A stretch of DNA of 64,000 bases from Anaeromassilibacillus sp001305115 (GTDB lineage Bacteria > Bacillota > Clostridia > Oscillospirales > Acutalibacteraceae): the NCBI GenBank assembly GCA_042854365.1, contig AP031437.1, positions 2,108,001 through 2,172,000 on the forward strand. Reading direction: 5' to 3'. This document shows positions 8,700 to 17,371 of the stretch, piece after piece (position 1 is the stretch's first letter; each line of letters starts with the position of its first letter). The notes under the pieces were generated by a model that had not been told where the DNA came from, did no database searches, and saw only the letters and a list, made by a program, of their open reading frames with translations. The translations under genes and the position numbers were made by a program.

Positions 8700-9062
8700 C
8701 TATTCACATAGCTTTTGCGCCAAGTCTATAATCGTCTGCGCATCCTCCGAAAGATCGTGAGAATACACATAGTGCTTATTATACTCCTGGATGCGTTGGG
8801 CCGCTTCGCGGATCTGTTCCAGCCCGCCACGCATCTCACGAAACCGCTTTGCAAGCCCAAGGCGCTGCTCCATATCGAACAATTGCGCCTCTGCCCGCTT
8901 GATGGAATCGCGCACCCCCTGGCGTGTAATTCCCTCGTTGTCGGCGATTTCAGAAAGGGACAGGTCTTCGTTGTAATAGAATTCAATCACCTCACGCTGT
9001 TTTTCGGTCAGCATGTCGCCGTAGAAATCCAGCAAAAAGGAAATTTCCAAATCCTTTGCCAC
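8700..9062 (-). CDS. ylxM: YlxM/p13-like HTH protein of the SRP operon
   Basis: 120 residues if translation starts at the GTG at 9062, chosen because GGAGGGAGGG lies about 6 nt upstream; an in-frame ATG at 9092 has only an AAAGGAA touching it and would start inside the inverted repeat. The sigma-70 region-4-like helix-turn-helix is visible: LTEKQREVIEFYYNEDLSLSEIADNEGITRQGVRDSI. YlxM proteins are thought to assist SRP function or regulation. The gene opens the ffh operon directly behind a perfect consensus promoter. C-terminal residues form a charged helix. Confidence 0.92.
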   Translation of the reverse strand: MAKDLEISFLLDFYGDMLTEKQREVIEFYYNEDLSLSEIADNEGITRQGVRDSIKRAEAQLFDMEQRLGLAKRFREMRGGLEQIREAAQRIQEYNKHYVYSHDLSEDAQTIIDLAQKLCE

Positions 9063-9074
9063 GTTTGGCCCTCC

Positions 9075-9109
9075 CTCCAACTGTAAAGCCATTTCCTTTA
9101 CAGTTGGAG
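9075..9109. repeat. Perfect 14-bp inverted repeat at the ylxM/ffh operon start
   Basis: CTCCAACTGTAAAG (9075-9088) and its exact complement CTTTACAGTTGGAG (9096-9109) with a 7-nt loop. It begins one base after the -10 box and would cover the transcription start and the first ~30 nt of the leader, just before the ylxM ribosome binding site. It could be a repressor operator or a leader hairpin. There is no following T run, so it is not a terminator. Confidence 0.85.
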
Positions 9110-9138
9110 ATTATACAACAAAACCTTTCATCTGTCAA
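9110..9138 (-). promoter_or_regulatory. Perfect-consensus promoter of the ylxM-ffh operon
   Basis: Minus strand TTGACA (9133-9138), exactly 17 bp, TATAAT (9110-9115). Both hexamers match the sigma-A consensus at all positions. The -35 box overlaps the end of the upstream gene (stop at 9135). Confidence 0.9.
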
Positions 9139-9818
9139 TCCCCCGCAGCCAGAAACTGTTCCAAATATTGCCCCAGATGGCTCTGAATTCGCTCTAGATT
9201 TCCCTGTACCTGTACCTGGAATCCCTTGGGTGTTACTCGCAAATCCTGAACCTTCAGGCCCACCGCGCCGCCTAACACGGTTTCATCGAAAAAGGAATCG
9301 GAAACAGAGAGACGCTTTCCTTCGACTTTAACCTCCGAGGGAAGCAGATTTTTTGCAATTTCCAGTACCCATTCCGCCTTAATCGGCAGCCGCCCCAGGT
9401 GCACGGTCTGCAATTCTGCCCAGATGGTTTCCGCCTCCGTATCACAACCCACGGTGAAGCGGGCGCTGACCCCCAAGCGCAAACCGGAGTAAGACACCGG
9501 AATATAGAACTCCGCCGCCCCATCCTCTACAGAAACACATTGCAGATCTAAAACCTGAAAGCCGCCTCCATGCAGTCCGGCCACTTGGCTGGATAAAAGG
9601 CCGCTGACCTCCTCTTTGGTCAATAAAGCCGGCTCCCCTGTAAGCAAAGACTTCGCCAACTTGGGTACGACTGTCTCCGGCTGTGCAGTAGCTTGTACCG
9701 TATCCTCATAGGGGTCACTGACCGCCATGCCGATCGTTACGCCCACAGCGGCCAAAAACAACAGTATGAGCGTTATTCCGATAGCCACCCCTTTTCTGCT
9801 TTTTCTCGTCTCATTCAT
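9135..9818 (-). CDS. Single-pass membrane-anchored protein of unknown function
   Basis: 227 residues. A basic N-terminus (NETRKSRKG) is followed by one hydrophobic segment at about residues 11-32 (VAIGITLILLFLAAVGVTIGM) and an extracytoplasmic domain of about 190 residues made of alternating beta-type stretches. The architecture resembles the YpmS/DUF2140 type, but I cannot confirm membership from sequence alone. It lies between the EamA-type transporter (downstream of mutS2) and the ffh operon, all leftward; the gap to the transporter is 104 bp. The ATG at 9818 has AGGAGGAAT upstream. Cell-envelope function unknown. Confidence 0.75.
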   Translation of the reverse strand: MNETRKSRKGVAIGITLILLFLAAVGVTIGMAVSDPYEDTVQATAQPETVVPKLAKSLLTGEPALLTKEEVSGLLSSQVAGLHGGGFQVLDLQCVSVEDGAAEFYIPVSYSGLRLGVSARFTVGCDTEAETIWAELQTVHLGRLPIKAEWVLEIAKNLLPSEVKVEGKRLSVSDSFFDETVLGGAVGLKVQDLRVTPKGFQVQVQGNLERIQSHLGQYLEQFLAAGD

Positions 9819-9922
9819 TGTGATTCCTCCTTTTCCAGATACTTTCGAAAAGGTCCAGACAGTACAACCGCCTGCCTGGACCTTAATTCCTTATATATGT
9901 CGGGGAAAGTTGGATTATACAG

Positions 9923-10363
9923 TTACAAAATCATAACCAAAGTCCCTGCGGTAATCAGAATTCCACCTATAACGGTCTTTGCATCCACTCTCTCATGCAG
10001 GAACAAAAAGGCCAAAACCATGGTGATAACCACACTAAATTTATCAATTGGGACCACCTTGGAAACCGGACCAACTTGAATAGCATGGTAATAGCAGATC
10101 CAAGACAGCCCCGTCGCCAATCCGGACAAAATCAAGAACAAAAAGCTCTTCGCAGAGATGTGGCTAATACCGGTCTGCGCTCCAGTTGCAAATACGATCC
10201 CCCATGCCAACACTAACACCACAACCGTACGAATTGCCGTTGCCAGGTTGGAATTCATATCCTCAATGCCGATCTTTGCCAGGATGGAAGTCAGCGCTGC
10301 AAATACAGCGGAACCAACTGCAAAAATGAGCCACATTCTGTCCTTTTCTCTCCCCTTTGTCAT
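9923..10363 (-). CDS. EamA-family (DMT) membrane transporter, single-domain
   Basis: 146 residues, about half the length of the common two-domain EamA proteins. Five hydrophobic segments are visible, ending in KVVPIDKFSVVITMVLAFLFLHERV and VIGGILITAGTLVMIL, the typical EamA end (conserved P and E in the last repeat). Short members probably work as dimers; the substrate is unknown. The start at 10363 has GAGGAAACCGA in front; a second ATG at 10336 with AAGGA is also possible. It begins 15 bp after mutS2 and is probably co-transcribed. Confidence 0.85.
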   Translation of the reverse strand: MTKGREKDRMWLIFAVGSAVFAALTSILAKIGIEDMNSNLATAIRTVVVLVLAWGIVFATGAQTGISHISAKSFLFLILSGLATGLSWICYYHAIQVGPVSKVVPIDKFSVVITMVLAFLFLHERVDAKTVIGGILITAGTLVMIL

Positions 10364-10377
10364 TCGGTTTCCTCGCT

Positions 10378-12750
10378 TTATTTCAACTCTACGATCGTAA
10401 CGCCCGCTTCCCCTTCTCCAAAGGTCCCCAGACGGAAGCTTTTTACATTAGGGTGCCTCTTAAGATGCTGTTGTACAGCCGCCCGCAGTGCTCCTGTCCC
10501 TTTTCCGTGGATGATAGTGAGCAGATTGATCCCTGCCAATACCGCAGAATCGATGAATTGATCGACATTCATCAACGCTTCGTCAGAAGTCTGTCCACGC
10601 ACGTCGAGTTCCATCGCTGCACGAACATTGGCCCGGGTGACGCTTCGGGTAACAGAACCCTGGGGTTTCTTCACAGGCTTTTCTTCCAACAACCGGAGGT
10701 TGGAAACCGGTACGCGGGTCTGAATAATGCCAGCCTGAATCAGAGCTGTTTTGCCACCTTTCTCCGGAGGCTGCAAAACGGTCCCCTTCTTGTCGATGTC
10801 ATAAATCAAAACAGAATCGCCTTTTTTAAGTGGCCTGGGCAAAACATACGCTTCACCGTCCTTCTTTCGGACCGGATCTGCCTCGTTTTCCAGTGCGCGC
10901 AGGCCGGATTTAAGCTTTGCCTTTTGCTCTGCGGTCAGCGCTTTATTCTTCTGCTTTTTGAGCTCCTCCATCTCGTTAAGCATGGCATCAATCTGGCCGC
11001 GCGTTCGGGCAATCAATTCTGCGGCACGGCGGCGCGCTTCCTCCATCTCACGCTCCGCCTGTGCATCAATGGAATCCTTTCGCTCCTTAGCCGCCCGACT
11101 GGCTTCTTCGGCTTCCAAGCGCTGGCGCTGCGCTTCCTTTCGCTCTTCTTCTAAGCGCTGACGGCTTGTCTCCAAGCTTTGAACAACATCCTCAAACCGG
11201 GTATTTTCGCTGGAAACCAATTCCTTTGCGTGCTCAACAATCTCTGGCACCATCCCCAGGCGCAAGCAAATGGCAAAGGCATTGGAGCGGCCCGGCACGC
11301 CGATCAGCAGGCGGTATGTTGGCCGCAGGGTTGTGACGTCGAACTCACAGCATGCATTTTCCACGCCGGGGGTCTGCAAAGCATACGCTTTCAGCTCCGC
11401 ATAGTGGGTTGTCGCCGCAATGCGCGCCCCCTTTCTCCGCAAAGCCTCTAAAATCGACATGGCCAGCGCCGCCCCCTCGATCGGGTCCGTCCCCGCGCCA
11501 AGCTCATCGAGCAAGATCAAACTGGAACCATCCGCGTGTTCCAGAATCTTGATTATGTTTGTCATATGGGCAGAAAAGGTGGACAGGGATTGCTCAATAC
11601 TCTGTTCATCGCCAATATCAGCCAAAACATTGGTAAAGATGGATATCTGGCTGTTATCTGCAACGGGCAATAACAGCCCACACATTGCCATTAGTGTTAA
11701 AAGTCCGACCGTTTTTAGGGATACTGTTTTTCCGCCGGTATTGGGACCTGTAATCACCAAGGTGTCAAAGTGTATACCAAGTTCAATATCGGTCGGAACC
11801 ACTTTTTCCTTGTCGATCAGCGGGTGGCGTGCCCGCTTCAGCTCGATTTTCCCTTCCTCATTGACAAGCGGCATAGTTGCCTTCATTTTGTACCCCAAAT
11901 TCGCCTTGGCAAAAATCAGATTTAACTCCACCGCCTCTTTGTAGCCGGAGATGATGCCGCTGGCAAAATTGCCGGCTTCTGCGGAGAGTTCCCCCAGAAT
12001 ACGGTCGATTTCCGCTTGCTCTTGGGAGAGCAACACACGAACCTCATTGTTTGCCTCTACAACCGCCATCGGTTCGACGAACACCGTCGCACCGGAAGAA
12101 GAGGTGTCGTGCACCAATCCCGGCACGTCACCTCGGCATTCTGCTTTGACGGGCACAACAAAGCGGCCGTCACGCATCGTGATGATCGGGTCCTGTAGGT
12201 ACTTCTGCGTCGCAGGAGAACGCACCATTTTTTCCAGCTGTTCTCTTGCACGAGAAGAAGCGGAACGAATTTTCCTCCGGATCGTTGCCAACTGTGGAGA
12301 AGCACTGTCCGCCATCTCCTCTTCGGAAAGAATCGCATGGTTGATCCGTTCCTCCAGATATTTATTCGGCATAATTGCGTCAAATCGATCGTCGAGGATA
12401 CTTTTGACGCCTTCACTTTTACTGCGCCAATCCACAATTCCACGCAAAGTCCGCAGAACCATCGAAATTCGCAGTAACTCGCCCATATTGAGCGTTCCGC
12501 CCGCTTCTGCACGGCGCAGGGAATTCGAAACGTCTTTGAGACCTCCAAAGGACGGCGCTCCAAAACGCGCCATCATTGTGTGGGCCTCGTCCGTCTCCGT
12601 TAAAAGGCGTTTGACCTGTGAGAGCGACGTAGCAGGGCGAAGATTTACCGCCAATTCCGCCGCCGCATCACAAGCTGTCTCTTCCGCCAAAAGATGTAAT
12701 ATTTTATCCAGCTCCAAAGCCTTCAAATGTCGTTGTACTGTTTCACTCAT
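10378..12750 (-). CDS. mutS2: Endonuclease MutS2
   Basis: 790 residues. The core and clamp helices occupy residues about 1-300, the ABC-type ATPase about 310-510 with P-loop GPNTGGKTVSLK, signature SLSTFSAHMTNI and Walker B LILLDELGAGTDPIEG; a long coiled-coil arm follows (about 515-620, rich in E/R/A) and the C-terminal Smr nuclease domain (about 710-790, LDVRGQTSDEALMNVDQF and THGKGTGALR-like IIHGKGTGALR). MutS2 acts on branched DNA and on stalled, collided ribosomes in Firmicutes. Overlaps the upstream acetyltransferase gene by 4 nt (ATGA). Confidence 0.97.
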   Translation of the reverse strand: MSETVQRHLKALELDKILHLLAEETACDAAAELAVNLRPATSLSQVKRLLTETDEAHTMMARFGAPSFGGLKDVSNSLRRAEAGGTLNMGELLRISMVLRTLRGIVDWRSKSEGVKSILDDRFDAIMPNKYLEERINHAILSEEEMADSASPQLATIRRKIRSASSRAREQLEKMVRSPATQKYLQDPIITMRDGRFVVPVKAECRGDVPGLVHDTSSSGATVFVEPMAVVEANNEVRVLLSQEQAEIDRILGELSAEAGNFASGIISGYKEAVELNLIFAKANLGYKMKATMPLVNEEGKIELKRARHPLIDKEKVVPTDIELGIHFDTLVITGPNTGGKTVSLKTVGLLTLMAMCGLLLPVADNSQISIFTNVLADIGDEQSIEQSLSTFSAHMTNIIKILEHADGSSLILLDELGAGTDPIEGAALAMSILEALRRKGARIAATTHYAELKAYALQTPGVENACCEFDVTTLRPTYRLLIGVPGRSNAFAICLRLGMVPEIVEHAKELVSSENTRFEDVVQSLETSRQRLEEERKEAQRQRLEAEEASRAAKERKDSIDAQAEREMEEARRRAAELIARTRGQIDAMLNEMEELKKQKNKALTAEQKAKLKSGLRALENEADPVRKKDGEAYVLPRPLKKGDSVLIYDIDKKGTVLQPPEKGGKTALIQAGIIQTRVPVSNLRLLEEKPVKKPQGSVTRSVTRANVRAAMELDVRGQTSDEALMNVDQFIDSAVLAGINLLTIIHGKGTGALRAAVQQHLKRHPNVKSFRLGTFGEGEAGVTIVELK

Positions 12751-13202
12751 GGTAGTTCCTCTTTATTGTCCTCGCCCGCCCTTTTTATCATCGTTACATG
12801 CGGGCAGTATTCGTCCAAATAGGGTTCTCCTATGGCGTGGTAACCAATGGTTTCATAAAATCCGCGTGCACGCACCTGGGCGGATAACATAAATGAAACC
12901 GCGCCATGTTGCCGCGCAATCTCTTCCAGTTTCCGTACAACCAGCGCGCCAATCCCCTGGCCACGGTAGGGTTTCCGAACCGCCACGCGGCCAATTGTCC
13001 AAGCATGGGTCTCTCCCTGCGCTGGAAACGTACGGCCAGTCGCAATGGCATGTTCATCTTTCCATAAGACCACATGCCAAGCTTCCGCATCCATCGCATC
13101 AAATTCATTGTGGAAACCCTGTTCCTCTACAAATACGGTCTGACGGATCTGTTTCGCCTCTGGATTTTCCGTCAACCCTCTTGTACATCGATTGGTAATC
13201 AT
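12747..13202 (-). CDS. GNAT-family N-acetyltransferase (ElaA-like)
   Basis: 151 residues. The acetyl-CoA site is seen in WTIGRVAVRKPYRGQGIGALVVRKLEE (R/Q-x-x-G-x-G/A loop QGIGAL at about residues 82-87) and in ARGFYETIGYHAIGEPYLDEYCPHVTM at the C-terminus, the ElaA-type ending. The N-terminal segment TVFVEEQGFHNEFDAMD is also typical of this group. Substrate unknown. Its last 4 nt overlap the mutS2 start, so the two are translationally coupled. Confidence 0.9.
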   Translation of the reverse strand: MITNRCTRGLTENPEAKQIRQTVFVEEQGFHNEFDAMDAEAWHVVLWKDEHAIATGRTFPAQGETHAWTIGRVAVRKPYRGQGIGALVVRKLEEIARQHGAVSFMLSAQVRARGFYETIGYHAIGEPYLDEYCPHVTMIKRAGEDNKEELP

Positions 13203-13266
13203 GTCATTCCCGTCCTTTGTCGGTATTCGTCCCTAGAAAAACAACGGTACGAAGTATCATTCGATT

Positions 13267-14052
13267 TTAGGCGTCCTGCGGTGGATTGCCCACGGCTGCC
13301 ATTGCCCCTGGTTCCGCCTGGTGATAAAAATCCAGGGTTGGAAAGCTACGCCCCAAGGTGCTGAGAACATAAGCCTCACTGGCACGCGCCACCTGCCATA
13401 GACCTGCTTGTGGCAAACGAAACGCAAACAGTTTATCAAAATCTGCATATACCGTGTGCCGCAATGCTGTCAGAGCACCGGTGGAAAGCGGAAGAGCGGG
13501 TTCCGTTATCTGAGAGTAACAGGAATTGCAATAGAGCGTACCACTTCGCGGCAGAAATAACATCGTTTCCGCCTCATAGCAGGCACAACCGGCGCAACAG
13601 ACCAGGTCGGGCATGTAACCCGCCAAGGACAACATCCGCATTTCCACCGCCGCCTTGATAAGCAGATGTGGGCGGGTTGCTTTTGATAAGTAGAAAAAAG
13701 CCCGCAAAAGCAGGCGCAAAAAATCCCCTGCCCCAGCCTCCTGTGGAGCCAACGCACCGGCGAGCTCACAGAAATACTGGGCAAGGGACAGGCTCCCGAT
13801 GTCGCGCCGCAAGTCAAAAAAGACCTCCACCGGCTGTGCATCGTCGATTATGTACTTGTCCCGCCCCTTATAGATGAGGAAGCGGGAATAACAAAGCAAC
13901 TGGGTTGCGGAGAGCTTGCTACTGCGAAGCAGCTTAGCCCTCCGCGCAAAAGCACGCAACACGCCTTCCTCTCTGGTGAGCACCGTAATCAGCCGGTCGC
14001 TCTCACCCACCTGCCGCTCCATAATCACCAGGCCGTCTGTATCGATCTGCAT
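13267..14052 (-). CDS. recO: DNA repair protein RecO
   Basis: 261 residues. N-terminal OB fold (residues about 1-80, GLVIMERQVGESDRLITVLTR) followed by a helical domain and a four-cysteine zinc finger (CCAGCACYEAET... and LYCNSC; two CxxC pairs about residues 157-185). RecO loads RecA on SSB-coated single-stranded DNA together with RecR. Start ATG at 14052 has GGAGG at good spacing. The first 50 nt overlap the end of yqzL. Gene order era-yqzL-recO matches Bacillus and many Clostridia. Confidence 0.96.
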   Translation of the reverse strand: MQIDTDGLVIMERQVGESDRLITVLTREEGVLRAFARRAKLLRSSKLSATQLLCYSRFLIYKGRDKYIIDDAQPVEVFFDLRRDIGSLSLAQYFCELAGALAPQEAGAGDFLRLLLRAFFYLSKATRPHLLIKAAVEMRMLSLAGYMPDLVCCAGCACYEAETMLFLPRSGTLYCNSCYSQITEPALPLSTGALTALRHTVYADFDKLFAFRLPQAGLWQVARASEAYVLSTLGRSFPTLDFYHQAEPGAMAAVGNPPQDA

Positions 14053-14170
14053 GGGAATCCTCCTGTTGCGCGGTGTTCTGCTGTTTGCATTGGGTATAGA
14101 TCAGATAGTCCTGTACGCGGCCCGTCTGCGTAAAGCAGGACCACGCCGCCTGCTCGTCATAGTCGTCCAT
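14003..14170 (-). CDS. yqzL: YqzL-family small protein
   Basis: 55 residues from the ATG at 14170, preceded by AAGGGG. The N-terminal half matches the YqzL pattern W-x2-F-x2-TG-x-V-x2-YL-x-Y (here WSCFTQTGRVQDYLIY), and the gene lies between era and recO exactly where yqzL lies in Bacillus subtilis. YqzL proteins usually have about 45-50 residues; the C-terminal tail (QQEDSHADRYRRPGDYG) is read in a second frame over the first 50 nt of recO. Function unknown. The overlap suggests coupled translation. Confidence 0.75.
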   Translation of the reverse strand: MDDYDEQAAWSCFTQTGRVQDYLIYTQCKQQNTAQQEDSHADRYRRPGDYGAAGG

Positions 14171-14308
14171 TCCGTTCGCCCCTTTTCCAAGCAATCTTCA
14201 CGCAATTCCTCTTCTCCATAATACCGGGATTTGCGGAACCTGTTCATGTTTACTATGTGCAAAAGGACATACGGGTATGAACGGTAATATTTGTTAGAAT
14301 CGATCGAA

Positions 14309-15235
14309 TTATGTGTCGAAACTGCTGCTGTCATAACCAAGGCTGCGCAAAACCGCAGCGCTATTGCGCCAGCCTTCCTTTACCTTGACCCAGAGCTGCA
14401 AATTGATCTTACAACCAAAAAAGCGTTCCATATCCTCACGGGCATAAGTGCCCACCTTTTTCAGCATGGAACCGCCCTTTCCAATGATGATTCCCTTATG
14501 GGAATCGCGCTCGCAAAAGATGGTTGCATGGATCTCTGTGACGCCGTTTTCCTGCTCGCGCATCCGCTCCACTGCAACCGCCACGCCATGGGGGATCTCC
14601 TTATCCAACAATCGAAGTAACTTTTCCCGAATAATCTCCCCGGCCAAAACGCGTTCAGGCTGATCGGTCAGTGTATCGTCGTCGAAAAAGTGGCCGCCGG
14701 GCATAGCGAGCTTTTTGAGCTCGTCCATCAGGATGCGCACACCGTCTCCATCCTGAGCCGAGACCGGCACTACAGCTTCAAACGAAAAAAGTCCGGAAAG
14801 CTCTGCAATCTGTGCCATCAGGACACTTTTTTCTTGTAAAAGGTCGATCTTGTTGATCGCCAATACAGCGGGCATCTCCAAAGATCGAAATTTTGCAATC
14901 AGATCGAGGTCTGCTGGGGATATTTTCTGCCCAGCTTCCACCACCAACAGGCACGCATCCACGCCAGAGACAGACTCTGTCACAGAACGCACCATATAGT
15001 CCCCCAACCGATTGCGCGGTTTCATCAGACCGGGCGTATCAATAAATACCAGCTGGTCGGCCTCTTCGGTCAACACACCCATGATGCGTGTGCGGGTCGT
15101 CTGAGGCTTGCTGGATACAATCGCCACCTTTTGTCCCAACATCCGATTCAAAAGCGAGCTCTTTCCTACATTCGGCCGACCCACAATCGCAATAAATGCA
15201 GTCCGGTCGCCGGTCCGCACGGTTCCCTGTTCCAT
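14309..15235 (-). CDS. era: Ribosome-assembly GTPase Era
   Basis: 308 residues. GTPase motifs: G1 GRPNVGKS (residues 19-26), G2 TTRTRIMG, G3 DTPG, G4 NKID, G5 VSAQDGDG; C-terminal KH domain with GIIIGKGGSMLKKVGT (about 255-270) that binds the 3' end of 16S rRNA. Era checks 30S maturation. Located between dgkA and yqzL-recO in the sporulation/ribosome operon. The start carries an 11-residue extension before the conserved FIAIVGRPN, usual in Clostridia. Confidence 0.97.
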   Translation of the reverse strand: MEQGTVRTGDRTAFIAIVGRPNVGKSSLLNRMLGQKVAIVSSKPQTTRTRIMGVLTEEADQLVFIDTPGLMKPRNRLGDYMVRSVTESVSGVDACLLVVEAGQKISPADLDLIAKFRSLEMPAVLAINKIDLLQEKSVLMAQIAELSGLFSFEAVVPVSAQDGDGVRILMDELKKLAMPGGHFFDDDTLTDQPERVLAGEIIREKLLRLLDKEIPHGVAVAVERMREQENGVTEIHATIFCERDSHKGIIIGKGGSMLKKVGTYAREDMERFFGCKINLQLWVKVKEGWRNSAAVLRSLGYDSSSFDT

Positions 15236-15262
15236 CTGATTCCTATTTCCTTTCTGCCGCCA

Positions 15263-15754
15263 TTAATGCGTCCAAGGTAACTTTTTTTTGCGAAAAAAGT
15301 CCCGGATGCCGAGCGGTCCTGCCAGAATATACACCACTGCCACACCCATGCTTGCGAAAAGCACAGCGATCATAGCAGGGTTGTCCAAAAAATAGCGCCA
15401 GATGCGCAGGAAAGCGGCAGGCTGCCAAAACAGGCATACCCCCACTCCCACGGCAAACCCGGCGCAGATCAGCACGCCACCCGCCGCCATATCCTTTACA
15501 ATCCGTACCACCGGGTGAAAGCTGGGCGCCACAAGGTCGCAAAGCTCCTCCGCCACGGTGTTAAAGGTCTCCGCCATCAAGACAAGAGCGAATGTGACCA
15601 GTAAAATGGCATAACGCGCACGTGACATTTCAAAGAAGGGTGAAAAAGCCAATACATACAGCACGGCCACTGTATGTATCCGCATATTTCGTTCGTTATT
15701 GATACAGTAAACAATGCCCCGCAGGGCATATTTCAGGCTTTTAACAAACCGCAA
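15263..15754 (-). CDS. dgkA: Diacylglycerol/undecaprenol kinase (DgkA family)
   Basis: 163 residues. The start is a TTG at 15754, placed 6 nt after GGAG that straddles the ybeY stop; no ATG or GTG gives the conserved N-terminus LKYALRGIVYCINNERNMRIH. Motif AETFNTVAEELCDLV (active-site glutamate and NT) marks the prokaryotic DAGK family; in Gram-positives the enzyme phosphorylates undecaprenol. Hydrophobic segments follow, including an unusual extra C-terminal pair (about residues 90-150) that makes it longer than the ~120-residue norm, of PAP2-neighbour-like composition. It is located between ybeY and era as expected. Confidence 0.93.
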   Translation of the reverse strand: MRFVKSLKYALRGIVYCINNERNMRIHTVAVLYVLAFSPFFEMSRARYAILLVTFALVLMAETFNTVAEELCDLVAPSFHPVVRIVKDMAAGGVLICAGFAVGVGVCLFWQPAAFLRIWRYFLDNPAMIAVLFASMGVAVVYILAGPLGIRDFFRKKKLPWTH

Positions 15755-15756
15755 GT

Positions 15757-16266
15757 TTACTCCTCATCCTCATCCAAAACATAACTGCTGGAAGCAGGCA
15801 AACCGAGTTGTGTCATGACCTGCTCTTCTTTTTCACGCATACGCACACGATCCATTCCACCGCGCTCATGATCGTATCCCAACAGATGCAACATCGAGTG
15901 CGCTGTGAGATAACCGACCTCACGATCCAGCCCATGGCCGTAGCAGTCCGCCTGTTCCACCGCTTTTTCCATGGAGATTACAATGTCCCCCAATATCTTT
16001 GCGCCAGTGGCGTGGTTCTCATCATAGACGCCGTTCTCCCCCATCGGGAATGAGAGAACGTCTGTGGGCATATCCTTATTGCGATACTGCTTATTCAGCT
16101 GCTGAATCTGTTTGTTATCCACAAACGTCACGCTGATTTCAGCGGGCTCGCTAAACCCCTCCATACGCAGCACTGCATTGCAGCAGCGGCGCACCAACAT
16201 ACGCAGGCCCGTGGGGATCTTTACTGCTTTTTGCCGATTGTCGATGATAACTCTGACTTTTTCCAT
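15757..16266 (-). CDS. ybeY: Endoribonuclease YbeY
   Basis: 169 residues. The zinc-binding signature HSMLHLLGYDHE (H-x3-H-x5-H) lies at about residues 121-132, and the preceding DVLSFPMGE and ILGDIVIS segments are family hallmarks. YbeY matures the 3' end of 16S rRNA and takes part in ribosome quality control. It lies 5 bp after phoH, the standard pairing, and its stop codon region provides the ribosome binding site of dgkA. Confidence 0.97.
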   Translation of the reverse strand: MEKVRVIIDNRQKAVKIPTGLRMLVRRCCNAVLRMEGFSEPAEISVTFVDNKQIQQLNKQYRNKDMPTDVLSFPMGENGVYDENHATGAKILGDIVISMEKAVEQADCYGHGLDREVGYLTAHSMLHLLGYDHERGGMDRVRMREKEEQVMTQLGLPASSSYVLDEDEE

Positions 16267-16271
16267 GATAG

Positions 16272-17231
16272 CTAACGCCTGCCTTCCTGATATTTTTCAT
16301 AAGCTTTGATAATGTCCTGCACCAAACGGTGGCGAACCACATCCTTTTCGTTAAAGGTAACTTGGGCGATGTCGTCCACGTTGCGCAGGATTTTAATGGC
16401 TTCTTTCAAGCCCGAATGGCGGCCATCCGGGAGGTCGATCTGCGTGACGTCACCGGTAATGACCATTTTGGAGCCAAAGCCCAGGCGGGTCAAGAACATT
16501 TTCATCTGTTCCGGCGTGGTGTTTTGCGCCTCGTCCAGAATGATGAAGCTGTCGTCCAATGTCCTTCCGCGCATATAAGCCAACGGGGCAACCTCGATGT
16601 TGCCGCGCTCCACATACCGCTGATAGGTTTCCGCCCCTAACATATCAAACAAAGCATCATACAGGGGCCGCAGATAGGGGTCCACCTTCTGCTGCAGATC
16701 ACCGGGTAAAAAGCCCAGTTTCTCGCCCGCCTCCACCGCTGGGCGGGTGAGGATGATTCGGTTCACCTGCTGCGCACGAAACGCTGTGACGGCCAGCGCT
16801 ACAGCCAGGTAGGTCTTTCCAGTACCCGCTGGTCCGACGCCGATCGTGATGGTATTTTCCTTAATCGCACTGCAATATTTTTTCTGGCCCAAGGTTTTAG
16901 GCTTCACGGGCTTCCCTTTAGAAGTGACACAGATACAGTCCCCTGCAAGGGACTCAATCTTTTCTTCCGTCCCCTCATTGACCAATGCAATGCAATACCG
17001 CACATTTTGCTCGCTCAATGCCTCGCCACGGTTAATCAGGGTCAGGAGGCTCTCAATAACACGAACGGCCTTTGCCACGTTCTCCGGCTCGCCGCTCACT
17101 TTGATCTCTGATCCCCGTCCAACCACATTGACAGCATATTCATTTTCAATCAACTTAATATTCTCGTCGAAGCTACCGAAGAGTGCTACAGCCTGCTCCA
17201 TCCGGTCAATATTGATTCTTTGCTCAAACAT
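16272..17231 (-). CDS. phoH: PhoH-family ATPase (PhoH-like protein YbeZ)
   Basis: 319 residues. N-terminal KH-like part (residues about 15-75), then a P-loop helicase-like ATPase core: ITIGVGPAGTGKTYLAVALAV (Walker A about 131-140), RPAVEAGEKLGFLPGDLQQKV, Walker B FIILDEAQNTTPEQMKMFLTR and a motif MVITGDVTQIDLP. PhoH/YbeZ partners with YbeY in rRNA and RNA metabolism. Start ATG at 17231 has GGAG. Upstream is the yqfC-yqfD pair, as in other endospore formers. Confidence 0.96.
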   Translation of the reverse strand: MFEQRINIDRMEQAVALFGSFDENIKLIENEYAVNVVGRGSEIKVSGEPENVAKAVRVIESLLTLINRGEALSEQNVRYCIALVNEGTEEKIESLAGDCICVTSKGKPVKPKTLGQKKYCSAIKENTITIGVGPAGTGKTYLAVALAVTAFRAQQVNRIILTRPAVEAGEKLGFLPGDLQQKVDPYLRPLYDALFDMLGAETYQRYVERGNIEVAPLAYMRGRTLDDSFIILDEAQNTTPEQMKMFLTRLGFGSKMVITGDVTQIDLPDGRHSGLKEAIKILRNVDDIAQVTFNEKDVVRHRLVQDIIKAYEKYQEGRR

Positions 17232-17371
17232 TCTTAAATCTCCAACTGGGCACGGAAAATTTCCATGGTTTTTACCCCCGTGCCACTGCTTTCCACACCT
17301 ATCAGAATAAATTGATTATAGCACACATAAATTCGTTCGTCATTAATTTGACCGCAAAATTCATAAAAAAA

